DNA of 64,000 nucleotides from Aquanectria penicillioides (Eukaryota > Ascomycota > Sordariomycetes > Hypocreales > Nectriaceae), in contig PYIU01000004.1 in the NCBI GenBank assembly GCA_003415625.1, positions 3,596,001 through 3,660,000 of the forward strand. Direction: 5' to 3'. The number at the start of each line of letters is the position of its first letter. Position 1 is the first letter of the stretch. The notes beneath the pieces were generated by a model. It did not search any database and was not told where the DNA came from. It saw nothing but the letters and a program-made list of their open reading frames with translations. This document shows, piece after piece, positions 48,719-60,372 of the stretch. Position numbers and translations under genes: made by a program.

Positions 48719-51326
48719 TCAAGGGGACTGTACCACGCGGATCTCGCCGGGTCGCGTCAGCTCGAGAGCTTTTCGAGGCGATGCTACTTTACTAGCGGAT
48801 GGTAGGCTCCCAGCCCGCTTCTTAGCAGGGCTTTTGGTGATGCTGCCTGGGCTCTTCTTGAGGGGCGTGGCCTTCTTGATGGGCGTGGCCTTCTTGACTG
48901 CGGCCTTCTTCGCGACGGGGGAAGCCTTGCTGATCTTGGTGGTCTTGGTGGTCTTGGTCTTGGTCTCTGCGACAAGGGTAACGCTCGAGGCCCCTGACGA
49001 GACACGATGTCGAGGAGAGGACGCCGACTTGCCGTAAGTCTTAATAATGCGCTTTGCCGTCGTGGTTTTCTTAAGGATCGCGCCAGTCGAAGCCCGGCGC
49101 TTCACAGGCGACTTAGCCTGGGCTTTGCCCTTGGTCACTGGAGAGCCCTTCTTCGCAGAGACGCTAGACATGCTCTTCTTGAGTGCCGTCGCCGCCGACT
49201 TGGCCACCTTGGAGCTGGCATTCGAGAGAGACCGCTTTACGCCCTTTGCGGGTTGGATCTTGCGCTTCTTGGCCTTGGTTCCTTCCGCGTCCACTTCATC
49301 TCCGATAAGCTCCTTGAGCTTGCGTTTACCAGCCTTAACCTTGGCCTTGACGGCGTTCTTGAGATCAGTCTTGGGAGGCTTGACTTCACGAGGCTTAGGG
49401 CCCAGAACGCCGCGGCAGTTCGCCTCTCCACAGAGACACTTCTGGACGTTCTTGGCTGAGAAGGGATCAAAGTTGTAGTCATACGTTAGCTCTTCGCCAG
49501 TCATGATGGGCTTGTCGCCGGCGAAAAGGGCCATTCGAGGCTGTCCTGAGACGATCCACTTGATCATTCTGCAGTTGGGGTTACAGCTGTGGTTTACGAA
49601 CCGAGCGATACTGCCCGTCGTCGCATCAATGATCATATTTTGATCGAAGCTCATCAGATAATAGCACTGTGTGGTAGAGTCAGCAAACTCCACGGATCCA
49701 AGTCCAAATGCAGCACCAAACTTACCTCATTGTCCTTGTAAACTTCCGTCATACGACGCTCACACTCATCCTCGGTGATAATCTCACCAGCGTATTCCAT
49801 AATAATCTGGTTGGGCTTGAAGCATCGGTTGCTGCGAACACCATGTCCGCGGTCCGAGGTTTTAATTACCTCCACACCGACGCGGTACTTGCCTCCCTTA
49901 GCTCTGCGGGCAGTGAGGGTGGCAAAGGCGCGATTCGAGCAATATTGCTTGCCTACGTTGCAGTTTTGTTCGTCACATTCATACAACATTATCCGGTTTT
50001 GACAACTCTCGCCACATCCATCCTCAGGCTTGCAAACGCACTTAGACTGATAATCATGAAAGTGCGGCGATTTTCGCCAGTAATCCTTTGACTCTCCAAT
50101 GAAGCGATCTGCAGAGAAGGCAAGTTAGTAATCATACTGAGGCGTAGTAAAAAAAAATAAAAAATAAAAAATAAAAAGCATCAACAGGCTCGTCATACTT
50201 TTGGTCATCTTTTTCCACTCATCGGGCTTGGGCTGGCCTGGAGGAAGAGGATTGCACACATGATAAGGCAGTTTGAAATCACGACCGGCAATGAGCATAC
50301 GCAGGCCGGTGAACATGGGGGAGGGCATCGTCTTGTTAACGCGGTTGCTTGGAACAAGTTCGGGAAGTTGGGAGAGGCTCTTCTTCTCAGCGGGAGTCAG
50401 TCCCTTGGTCATGTCCGTTGGAGTGTCCTGGCCCGAGTAGAGTCCCTTATCAAGCCACTTCTTAACACGGCGCTTCCTACTGTTGACAACAGGCTCTGGT
50501 TCTGGCTCCTCCTCCTCCTCGGGAGCGGGTTCAGGCTTAGACTTCTTGCGCGCCAGCTTAGAGGCCTTGGGATCGACAAATTTGCCATTTGACCACACAG
50601 TATGAACAACAGGCTTGTCATCGATGTGGGCAAACTCTTTGGTGTCTTGCAGGCGGCGGAGCTCACGCGACATGGTGGTCATTCCTTTGTCGACAACCTT
50701 GCGACTTCGCTTGCCGAGGGTGGTGAGCTTGTCGGTGAGGGTGGAAACGGGGACAGCACCAGAAAGACGCGCCGAGGAGCGCTGGTTGGGAGACTCAGAA
50801 GCCTGCTGACGGCGGGAACGAGGCGAGTCGAGACGGTTGAGTGACCAGTGAAGATCTAACGCGTCGATGCCATCGCGCACGACCTGTCTAGCCTTGGGAG
50901 TCGCGCCAGGCCCATCAACCAAGGTGTCGCCAGAAATAGTGCGCCGGCGGTCAGCAACAATGTCGCCCTTGGCGCGTCTCTTTCCGTGGCCAGCAGTGCC
51001 ACTCAATTGAGCGAGGTTGTAGACAGGGGCGCTCACGCGAGAGCGTCGAGGGCGAGTAGCCGACTGTGGTTCGGCGACGGGAGAAGCGGGCTCAACGGGC
51101 GTGGCCTCAGCAGCAACAGTAGGCTCCACAGGCGCAGACTCGACGGGCAAAGGATCGGAAGAGGGTTCGACAGCAACGTGAACAACATCGCGTTTTGGAG
51201 AGCCAGAGTGCAGACTGGCAGAGTCGGCAACGGTGGTCGGGGGGTGGAACTGGTTGACGCGAGATTAGACGAGTCGTCGGCGGCACCGGCCTCGAAGCTG
51301 CCCTCGGCAGACAGGACTAGAGCCAT
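48719..51326 (-). CDS. ash1: ASH1-type SET-domain histone methyltransferase; one-base frameshift in exon 1
   Basis: Three exons, 51,326-50,199, 50,108-49,726 and 49,666-48,719; about 819 aa if one base is restored in a C run. ASH1 enzymes methylate histone H3 Lys36; in filamentous fungi ASH1 marks poorly transcribed chromatin (family knowledge). Domain order: a disordered N-terminus with Arg/Ser-rich and Glu/Pro-rich patches (1-370); an AWS zinc domain near 395-445 (CVCKPEDGCGESCQNR..CNVGKQYC); the SET domain near 455-575 with RGHGVRSNR, FVNHSCNPNC and ELTYDYNFD; and a post-SET motif CLCGEANCRG. A 230-residue Lys/Ala/Ser/Pro-rich histone-H1-like tail with KKATPIKKATPLKK repeats follows. The ATG at 51,326 is in another frame from the rest of exon 1. 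The shift maps to the six-base C run at 51,239-51,244, where seven would join the frames. Confidence 0.9.
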
Positions 51327-52052
51327 GACGAGGGATTAGAGGCCTTCCTGGAAAGATATGGACGCGAATATTAGAGAGGGGGTATCATCCAGGGAGTTCG
51401 GAGCAGGAGCAGGAGCAGGAGCAGGGCGAATAAAGCGAGGGTGTTGAGTGGTCGCGCGTGTAATAAGACGGGGAGAGTTGAGAACAGAGTCGGGTAAAGT
51501 AGCGTGGGTTGGTGCAGACGGTAGCGTGGGAGCGCGGGCGTGGACGGTGCTTTAGTGCCTAGCAAACGCAAACGCGGCGCGCCAGTCAGACAGACAAGAC
51601 AGACACAGACACAGACCCAAGGCCAGGGTCAGAAAGCGGCCGCAGCCAAAAACTCACTCTTATCCCTCCACTGTGTCGTGTGTCCTGTGCTCTTTTGCCC
51701 CCCTTCGCGACTGGGCACACGGCAATTAAAAGGCAATAAACAACGTCGCGGTTTGGCAGTTAATAGAGGACCAAAAAAAAAAAAAGGAAAAAAAAAGGAA
51801 AAAAAAAGGGGTGGGATGGGAGGGGAGTGGGAGAAGGAGAGGAATAGAGTGTGAAAGATGATAAAGGTATGAAACAAGTCAAGTCGGATATGTTGAATGA
51901 AGAGGGCAAGAACCAAACTGGGTAGGTTTTTTTTTTTTTCCTGCGGAATCAGAACCAGAATTGCTTCGCTTCGGTTGTGCACGATGCAACTTCTGTCCTA
52001 TTGTGGTTCCGTTGCGTTGGTGTTGGCCAAGCTTAAATAGGTAGCCGCACCA

Positions 52053-52083
<31 letters not shown>

Positions 52084-54000
52084 CACGCAACGCGCGAGGG
52101 AGGATGTCAGAGAAGGAAAAGACACAAGAAAACAAAGAGGACAAAGACCGCGTGTATCCCGTGATAGGAGATCGAAGCCCAAAAACAAAGAAAGCAAGAT
52201 TCGGTGCAAAGACAATGACGAGCAAAAGACAAAGTTTGAGCAGATCAGTGGTGGGGAGAGGCAGAGGGAATAAACGCACGCAACACACGCAACGCACAGT
52301 CAAATCCGCGCGAGGCACGGGGTTCAATGCAGTGCGTAGTGTGTAGAAGGGAAAAGCAGTTGGCCCAGGTGCGTTGACGGGCCGGGGTTGTTTTGTAGAA
52401 AAAGGAATGGCTGGGCGTCCTCCTCCTCGATGGCTTAACAACCCCCAATGAACGAGAACGGGAAACGGGAGGGACACTCGTAAACAGAATTGGGACTCTC
52501 ACACCACGTTGTCCCTCGCCAACGCGTTCCCACCCGCTCTGCGTCGTTGCAATCCATGTTGCCACGCCCTGTAGAGACGCAAAAAAACATGCCATGGAAA
52601 TATCTCATACAATGAGGCACCAGTGTCTTCCTCCCCAAGATACTTACTCCCAGACTGACTCGGCAGCCCAACACTCCAAGCCTCACCACCACCACCCCCT
52701 CTTTAAACTCCAATGTATGGGTGAGCCGCAAAGGGGGAAAGGGAGGGGGAAGGAACCCCAGAATTTCACAGCATCTTCCCTCTCTCCAGAAACCTTCGCA
52801 AAGCAAGTCGCGGTCATTTTGTCTTGTAAGTCGCCGAGTTTCATGGCCAACTCCTGTTCTTCGACCTCCACCCGCCGCCACCACCACCACCACCACCCCC
52901 GGCCATCACAACCCCGAGCGCGCCGTGTCTCATTGCCCCAGCCAAGCGAGCGGCCCCCATCTCTTGACCCCGTCAGCCTCAGGCGGCAAACTGCAATTCA
53001 TCCGCGGACTTTCAGGATGGCCTCTGCTGCCAGGTCCCAGCCCGGAATTACACTTGAATATAAGCTAGCATGCAAAATTGCAGAGTGACACTTCAACATG
53101 CAAGTTAAGGGGCCGATAGCTGAGTACACTTCCCGAGGCTCGAACTTCCAAGTTCAGACCCTCATCCGGAAAGGTCGAGGCTTTAGACCCCACGAGAAGG
53201 AAATCACTCACCCACCAACTAAAGCGTCAAATCCTATCTACCCGAACTGAACGAGGTGGCAGCCGGGAATGGTACTGCCCACTCGCCATGTTGGCATCTG
53301 ATCGGTCATCTCACCTCAGCAACCTCCCAAAGGAGGCTATGACTTCAGAATAGGAGAGGATGCTCTGAGCTCGTGGCAGCATTATAGCCACGGATAAGAA
53401 TTTACTGTCGCTTCACGTTGTCCTTCCTTTGCCGATCGCTCGTGGTGTCTTGGTTGGCATAATCTGAAGATCTGTGGGATATCGGATCTCGTCCGGACCG
53501 CGGGAGAGCGACAAGGCTCTGCAAACTGGGCAGAAGAACCGCTTATCTTCGATGGCCCGCATCATGTCGTCACGACGTATTGTTTTTTGGGGATTTTTTC
53601 ATTGGGGCAATCACATTGTTTTGATGCAAAGGAGAAAATGAAAACCTCAAGTAGAAAAAAAGTTATCTAATATGTATTCTAACTAGGCAAATAGTACGCC
53701 CAGAGCCGGAGTTCATCGTTCGTTCTCTCACGGCTCTCTACGGGCGCGCACGCGAAATCAAAGGGGGGTATTGTTTTGCACCATAAACACACGCACGTAC
53801 GCACTCACGGCCTTTTCGTAGGTCGCCATCGCGTCAGGTCATGGTTCCACTGATGAACCTAGCAGAAACCACCCTGGCCGGACTCCCATCGGTCTTCACC
53901 ACCAACAAGCTCAAGAGGAGCCAGACATTAACTCATCCTCCTTCCCATATACCTCTGAATTATTACGATTCCAACCCCCGAGTTGACTTGGTTTGCGTGC
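51327..54000. other. Intergenic region between ash1 and sfh5
   Basis: It contains the ash1 promoter and leader, a GCTCCT-type hexamer run near 51,400-51,425, A-rich runs at about 51,770-51,810 and (CA)n at about 52,049-52,088. A CAC-triplet run lies at about 52,877-52,898. The frames on both strands are low-complexity or motif-free. The right end should hold the sfh5 3' UTR. Confidence 0.55.
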
Positions 54001-55328
54001 TCAGGCGACGGTCTTGGCCTCTTCAGCAGACTTGGACTCCTCTACGGGCTTAGTCGCTTCAACGGCCTTGGACTGTTCAAGTGGCTTGGTCTCTTCGGCT
54101 GGTTGAGTCTCCTCTGCAGATTTGGGCTCCTCAGCCGGCTTAGTTCGGTCCACAAGTGTGGTCTCAGGCTTCGTCTCCTCAGCGGGTTTGGTCTCCTCGG
54201 CGGGCTTGTCGGAGGGAGCCGGCTCCTGGGGCTTCTCCTCGACATCGGCGAGACCAACGGAGAGGCCTTCCTTGACACTGGGACCTTGGCCACCATATTC
54301 CTTGGGCAAGGAAGATGCGATGTTCTTGAGCTCGTCGACGAGCGAAGTGCCCGAGCTCATGGGGTGGAACTTGCGGAGGGTAGCAGGGGCAAGGAACAGC
54401 TTCATGGCACCAAACATCCAGCCCATAATGGCGGGGACATTGACAAAGTACTTGTGGGCAAGAATCTCGGGGTAAGCCATAGAGAAGACAGCAATAGTCT
54501 CCTTGCTAGCGGCTTTGACGGCAGGGTCCATGCGGAAGAAGCTGACACTGAGATAGTCGTGGACTTGAATCATCTGGTAAGGGTCCTCGCCGCCCTCGGG
54601 GATAGGCTCGGTGACCGCAGCCAGGTTGAGCTTCTGGACACTGAGCTCCATGATAGCAGCACGCCACTTGATGAATCTGAAGACGAGGTTAGTTGGACTC
54701 GCTAATCAAGTTTTTTTTTTGTTTTTTTTTCACTTTTCCTCCCTTGTTGATTGGGAACTTACTCTTCAACGTTTCCAAAGGTGGCCTTGTTGTCCTTGAC
54801 GGCACCGTAGATGTTCCAGGTGATAATGGTCTCCTTTCCATCATCGCCCTTGTGGATGGTGATGAATCCAAGGTCGTTGAACTTCTTCTTGTCGAAGGTC
54901 TGGCTCACCAGGGAACCAGGTTGCATCTTCTTGCGCCATTTGAGGGCATCACTGAGCTGCTTCTCGGCGGCGGCAACATCATTATTGTTGGCGCGCAGGA
55001 ACTTCTGGAGAACAACAGTGGTGGGGACGTGGTCAAGGTTGGACATCTGGACACCCCACATCTCGCTATGGCCAGCCTCGGAGGTGATGTCGGCCAAGCG
55101 AGCATTCAGCTTGGTGAGAGGAGTCTCAGCAGGAGGAGGAGCATCAGCAACTAGCTCAGTAGCTTTCTCGGCGGGCTTCTCATCAGGCTTCTCCTCAGGC
55201 TTCTCCTCAGGCTTCTCCTCAGGCTTCTCATCAGGCTTCTCTGCAGGCTTCTCTGCAGCTACAGCCGCGGGAGCCGCAGAGGCCTCCTCGGGGACGACGG
55301 AAAGGTTCTTGTCCTGTTCAGCAGCCAT
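54001..55328 (-). CDS. sfh5: Sfh5-like Sec14/CRAL-TRIO protein
   Basis: Two exons, 55,328-54,763 and 54,676-54,001 (413 aa); the 86-bp intron splits a Glu codon. Fungal Sfh5 is annotated as a phosphatidylinositol transfer protein at ER/plasma-membrane contacts, and yeast Sfh5 has been described as a heme-binding Sec14-like protein (family knowledge). The CRAL-TRIO N-terminal helices lie near residues 75-135 (VVLQKFLRANNNDVAAAEKQ). The lipid-binding fold lies about 140-315, with TWNIYGAVKDNKATFGNVEE and an AIMGWMFGAMK segment. Both ends are unusual low-complexity tails: N-terminal tandem EEKP/DEKP units (about 26-55) and a C-terminal Glu/Lys/Pro/Ala/Thr-rich tail of about 80 residues. The ATG chosen gives the expected N-terminus, and upstream frames are unrelated. 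Confidence 0.9.
55171..55262. repeat. 12-bp coding minisatellite in sfh5
   Basis: About seven tandem copies of a 12-bp unit (minus strand GAGGAGAAGCCT and variants) encode the EEKP, DEKP and AEKP repeats at the N-terminus of Sfh5. The period is a multiple of three, so copy-number change would keep the frame. Confidence 0.85.
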
Positions 55329-57484
55329 TGCGATGGATAAAAGGTTGAAGATGCGAGTGATGAAGTGTAGTTGGTGATGATGGGGATGGTGGTGGAGATG
55401 GTGATGAAGGAACGGGTCAATGTAGTCGGTTGCTGAGCTACTGTGGTTCCGATGACGGCGATGCGACGGACGCAAAATCGACTGATTCGCTCTGGGGTCG
55501 TGGAGGGGAGGAAGCAGGAGACAAAGGGAGGAGCACTGGCGAGTTTTTCAACTCTTTTTCAATGTGTTGACGTTTGGGTTGAGACGAGACGAATGAATTG
55601 AAAATAAATAAAAAAAAGTAAAACCGACGGGACGAGGTTGCTGGGATGATGGCAGTTGCGTGTTTGTCCGGCTGGCCCCAGTGCAAAATGCAAATGCAAT
55701 GCACCAAGCGAGCGAGCGAGATAGGAGACACGGTATCCGTATACATGTTCGTACATACCTACCTACAGGTAGGTAGGTACCTGCTGTATCCGTAGTACGT
55801 GCTCCATCCCATCCACGCAGCCCGGGTCTCTCCCGCTACGCTTCTGTTTAGGAGAGTCCACGACTCCACAAGGCCAGGGGCCCCAAAGCTTTTTTTGTTT
55901 TGCATCAGAGCAACGGCAACGGGTGGGTGGGCTTGGCACGGCGAGCCAGCCCTGTGATAGGCGGGCCGGGCCACTACATCTACATACATGCTCGTGAGGG
56001 TCGAGCTCTGGCGGGGGGGCCTGAGCTTTCTCGGGCTGCACCTCCACTATAATTGGATCTCGCATCAGTGCATTTACAGAGAGCCACACGGGTACGGAGG
56101 ATGGAGCCCATCTCAGGGGTCTGCCCGCCCCAAGCGCACTGGGCATCTCACGATCCCTGCCGGTCCACTAAAGTTAGCCCCGACCCGGGGACTACCACGC
56201 GCTGTAGCTGGCATCTTGCTGGCAACCTGCTGGGACCTTGCTGGGACCTTGCTGGGACGGCAATCCACCGCAATGCGTGATGCGTCGATGCGTCGTCGCC
56301 TTATACACAGTAGCGACCTACGTATACGGATAGTCCCTATAATTGACCCGCCACCAAGGGGTTGCGATATCCATCTCACCAATGCGGCATGGGTCCCGAT
56401 TGATGTATGTCGGTTTCAACGGGCTTCCACGCAGGGGCCTCCTGTGACCTTGCGAATCGGAGTTCGGGGGGCTGCCGCCCATATTTCTTTTGTCAGGGGC
56501 TGCTGCTGGTGTGCGCTGTCAGTGATCGTGATCTACGAATACCATCAATGGCAGGGCTACCGTCCTCGTGGCTGGCCAACCCTTCCTTCCGCAAAAGAGA
56601 ACCATAAACAGCGAAATAATATTTCCCTTATCCCAGGGCCAAATACGAGAACTCGCGTATTGTCTTGCTCTGTGCTTTCCTTTGGCATCCTGTGTCCTTG
56701 CCCATTTTGGCTTCAACATTGAGCATGTAATAATACATCACGTGATGGTCCAGTCCTTAGTCCAGCGTGTCCTGTGACTCTCCCTCCGGTTACCGACCGG
56801 CCTACTCGCATGATCGAGGTTTATCTCAAATTATTACCAGTACCGACCTCACATGACACGCTTCATCCACCTCACATGTTTTTTAATGCACATTGTTTCA
56901 TTAATGAGCAAGTTGTCCTGCGAACTAATCAGGCATTCCCATGTCCATGTAGCACAGCCTGAAACCCTCGATCGAAAAACCAATGCTGCCATCCAGCCAG
57001 CCAGCTTGCATATCTCACTTGTACGAGGAGGAAACCTTTCACCCTTGTTCCCAATGTTGTTCACCGTCGGCTTCCACGTTCCACGGACCCTTATTCCCAA
57101 TGGCATGGAGATCAGACATGCCCGTCGCCCATCCCAAAGTAACCCCGTTGGCCACCATGGCATGCCCTCGCACGTGCGTCCTTGTGTGTCTGTCTAATCG
57201 GTATCTGTGAGTGACCAAGCAAAGAAACACGACGCCCTGATGAAGTTGCCCATGATCCTTGCAGTAGGAGAATGCTTCCAACTACTATGGAGTTGAATCA
57301 CAAAAGGAAAAGGAAAACAAGAAAAAAACCTAAGCCAACAAGGTAACTCGAGCGTGTAAGGAAAAAATGAAACCGAACGTTGCAGAAACAGGCCTTCTTC
57401 CTCTGTGACAGAAACCCGCGTTCCCTATATTGTGTAACCCATAGCACTACCCATTCAGAGATGCATGCATGGCGGCTTGACCAA
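55329..57484. other. Intergenic region between sfh5 and the RRM gene
   Basis: It contains the sfh5 promoter, a perfect 22-bp palindrome at 55,757-55,778 and a short 11-bp tandem repeat (CTGGGACCTTG, about three copies) at about 56,229-56,262. ORFs on both strands lack motifs; the longest (244 codons, 55,988-56,722, plus strand) has no domain and spans the tandem repeat. No gene is supported. Confidence 0.55.
55757..55778. repeat. 22-bp palindrome of the ACCTACCTAC/GTAGGTAGGT type
   Basis: ACCTACCTAC, then AG, then GTAGGTAGGT: perfect 10-bp arms. Similar TAGGTA-rich palindromic pieces occur at about 24,828-24,860 and 43,193-43,214, all intergenic. Confidence 0.7.
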
Positions 57485-60372
57485 TCAATAGCGTGACGTA
57501 AGAGCACGCGAAAGAATGCGCTCAATGGCAGAGAGCTCGGCGTGGGCACATTGAGCCAGGGTCATATGGTCGAATTGAGGGCCTTGTATGTAGCCAACTT
57601 CGACCCAGAAATATCCCCAGTGCATATCCGTGTTCTTCGCCTGATCCTGGAGGACTGTGCGTTCGGTCAAAGGGCGCGTGAGCATGTCTCGCTGAGTCTG
57701 CTCCCGGATGAGCCCAATGTACCACTGGAATGCCTTCAGCATGTTGAAGAAAAACCACCAAAAGACAAGGCTGAAACTGAAACGTACCTCGATTATATCA
57801 AGTGGGATACCAGGTTTCGGCACAAGGGCATACTGATGGGTCCAAGAGCTGGCAAGAAGGGGTTGCCCAAATGTTTGAGCAGCAGATTCAGCTGTTTTGG
57901 AGACATAGGCAAGGTCATCCTTCATCATGGTGGTGAAGCCTTTGCAAGTCATGGCCGCGGAAATGACACGTTTCCAAAGTTGAGGGCTCAAGTTGACAAG
58001 ATCGTCGCCCTTCTCAATCGCTCGTTGAAGAAGATAGATGAGCTCGCGCGTAGCCTTATAGATCGCCTGGCGTTGGATAATGGTGATGCGTTCAGTTGCC
58101 TGCCATGGAAACTTGCGGAGGGTACTGATAAGGCACTCGTATGGGCGTTGGGGACATTCCTTGGAGAAGGGAGACTGCAATATGTCAGTTACCAGATCTC
58201 GTTATGGCGTGCAGTACCTACTCGGTGAGGAACTTCCACATGCTTGACGAGCATGGTCATCTCCTCGCATGAGATGAAGCCCTTGAAATTCTCCCAAGGT
58301 TCTTTGTGGTTGTAGGGTTTAAACATAGGGTTAGGTCCATCCCAATGAACACCACGGGCGAGAGGAAACAGATCTTTCATGAGACTCGCCTGGCTAGAGA
58401 GTTCGACTTCGACGGGGCGATCGCCGAGACGGCTCACCCGACCACTCACGGTATTGTTGTGGTGCCTTTCGGCCGCTTTCATGGCATCGGCCAGGGTGTT
58501 GAATTCAACGTAGGCATCCATGGTCTTGCTAGTGGCGCGTTCCATTATAATATGAACTGGTTCTTCTGAGTCGTTCAGGATTTTGCTGTTGCGACCTAAG
58601 AAAGCGATGACCTCTGACCGTTTGGTAGCAAAAGGAATCTTGAAGCCGTTAATGTGAAAGTATCGCAAAAGAGAGAGACAATACTTACGTTCTTCAGCTT
58701 GACAACTCCATAGTTCTGAGGATGAACCTGTCGCGGCCCGTCAACGAAAGGAAAGGTAGCTGGGTCCATGGCCGCCTCCACTGAGGGGTAACCAGAGGGG
58801 GTGTTAGTGAGCTGAACAAGTTTCTCAGATCTCCGGACCCTCATGCTTCGAGGAGCGGTAGGAACTAGGCTGCCCATCGAAGTGCTGGAAGTAAGACCAC
58901 CGGGCATTCGGTATGGAATGATCGCCTTTACCATCTCTAGGGAGGTAAAAGGGTCCTGAGTCTGAGCAGTACTATTAGGGGGGAAATTATTCACGTCGAG
59001 GCCAAACTTTGGAGGTGGGATATGAGCAACAGGCTGGCCAGACGTTCGCGGTGCATAGTTGCGCGGCTCGGTCAGTCTTCCAGAAGTCTCAGGGCTAGTG
59101 ACAAGGCCGCTGAGGTGCTGAGGAGTGGGACCGGGGCTTAAAACAGGCTGGAAAGTATGCAAAGCTTGAACTGACTGGCTCTGGGGGAGACTTTGAGGGA
59201 TTCTTTGAAGTGATTGGCTCTGAGCAATAGGCTGGAAGGGCTGAGAATGGGTGATGACCTGGAAAGATTGGCTTTGAGGAAGAGATCCGTAAGCATGAGC
59301 AGAGAGGCCCATTCTACAATCTTCGGTATGAATCACAGATGACGGAGCCGGTGGTGGTTGGAACGGTCCAGGTTGAGAAGGATCCAGACAGGGCCCGATC
59401 GGAGCAGTGCCGACAGCATACCGCCCATCCGAGTTATTGACAGTCTGGCTTCCAGATAGGAACGTGGCACCAGGGCCAGGAACCGTGCACGCAGAATTAC
59501 CGACGATATGTAGCTGATGAGCGGTTTCGTGAGTAAGGGTTGTTGGTTGCTGAGCCGAGGGAGCAAAATATTGCGATAGCCCCATGCCGCTGTACGAGGC
59601 GGTGGGGATACCTTGAGCAGAACCGAGAATTGAAGCTCCTAAGTGAGATGTTGTATCTGTGGTTTTAGTGTTAGTTATCGGATGAGCATGTCCAATAGCG
59701 CCTTGAGTATGGTTGGAATTGCCCTGGGAATAGCCAATTGTTCCCTGGGTCGGGCAGAAGACACCGTTGAGGGGGCCAGGAGCTTCATGGACAAAATCAG
59801 GGCCACCGCTAGCAGAGTGCTCACGATTTCCATAGACGTCATTAAACTGGCCTCCCATCTAAGGTGCCACGTTCGGAATATTGACATCAGTGGCAGGACT
59901 GTTGGGAGGTACGGCACTGTAACCAGCTCCGGTGGTGAAGGTCTCTCGAGGAGGTGAGGAAACAGTTCCAAGTGCTATCGCAGAGCCCACTTGGCTAGAC
60001 TTTGAAGAATCCAAACATATCAGTGGATATCTAAAACAGAGTTTATACAAGAAAATAAGGGAACAAACTTACATGGAGCGCATTTGCCAAAGCCTGTTGA
60101 GCTGACGAAACCCAGGAGTCGGGGGCAGGGTTCGAAGCATTTTGCACAGCAGCAACTGGACCGTTACCGGATTGCGTGGATACAAAGCCATTATTAGTTT
60201 GCGGAAGGTCTCTACCACCACTGAACTGTCCGTCAGTTAAGTGCATGTTTCCCAGGGCATATGTAGCGCTGTTGGTGATGGGCAGGTTGCTGCGAGGGAA
60301 TCTGTCTTCATCTCCAGCAACAGCATCAGGCCTTCTCGACACTCCCCAAAGATAGCCGGAGTTGTCCGACAT
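57485..60372 (-). CDS. RRM-domain RNA-binding protein with an in-frame TAG (or an extra 54-nt intron)
   Basis: Exons 60,372-60,073, 59,999-58,689, 58,638-58,222, 58,174-57,788 and 57,724-57,485 (about 883 residues). A long Gln/Ser/Pro-rich N-terminal half is followed by an RNA recognition motif near residues 560-650 (YGVVKLKNIPFATKRSEVIAF, AYVEFNTLADAMKAAE), split by a 50-bp intron. A fungal-conserved C-terminal domain follows, with segments RPYECLISTLRKFPW, MTCKGFTTMMKDD, HQYALVPKPGIPLD, WGYFWVEVGY and AIERILSRAL. Similar fungal proteins are known only as RNP-domain proteins; no specific role is assigned. At 59,859-59,861 the frame reads PNVAP-TAG-MGGQFND. Either this is a nonsense codon, or a 54-nt intron (GTACCT donor after GYSA, CTTAG acceptor) removes it in frame. 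Confidence 0.8.

Noticed and set aside
53105..53225. tRNA-like fragment (GTTCGAGCC-type T-loop on the minus strand).
   Set aside because: The T-stem arms do not pair and no acceptor stem or anticodon arm can be drawn.
53983..54705. 240-codon plus-strand ORF over sfh5.
   Set aside because: It is the antisense of the sfh5 second exon; its Gly/Leu/Ser repeats mirror the Glu/Lys/Pro tail.
57542..58228. 228-codon plus-strand ORF over the 3' part of the RRM gene.
   Set aside because: It is antisense to the conserved C-terminal domain; no motif of its own.
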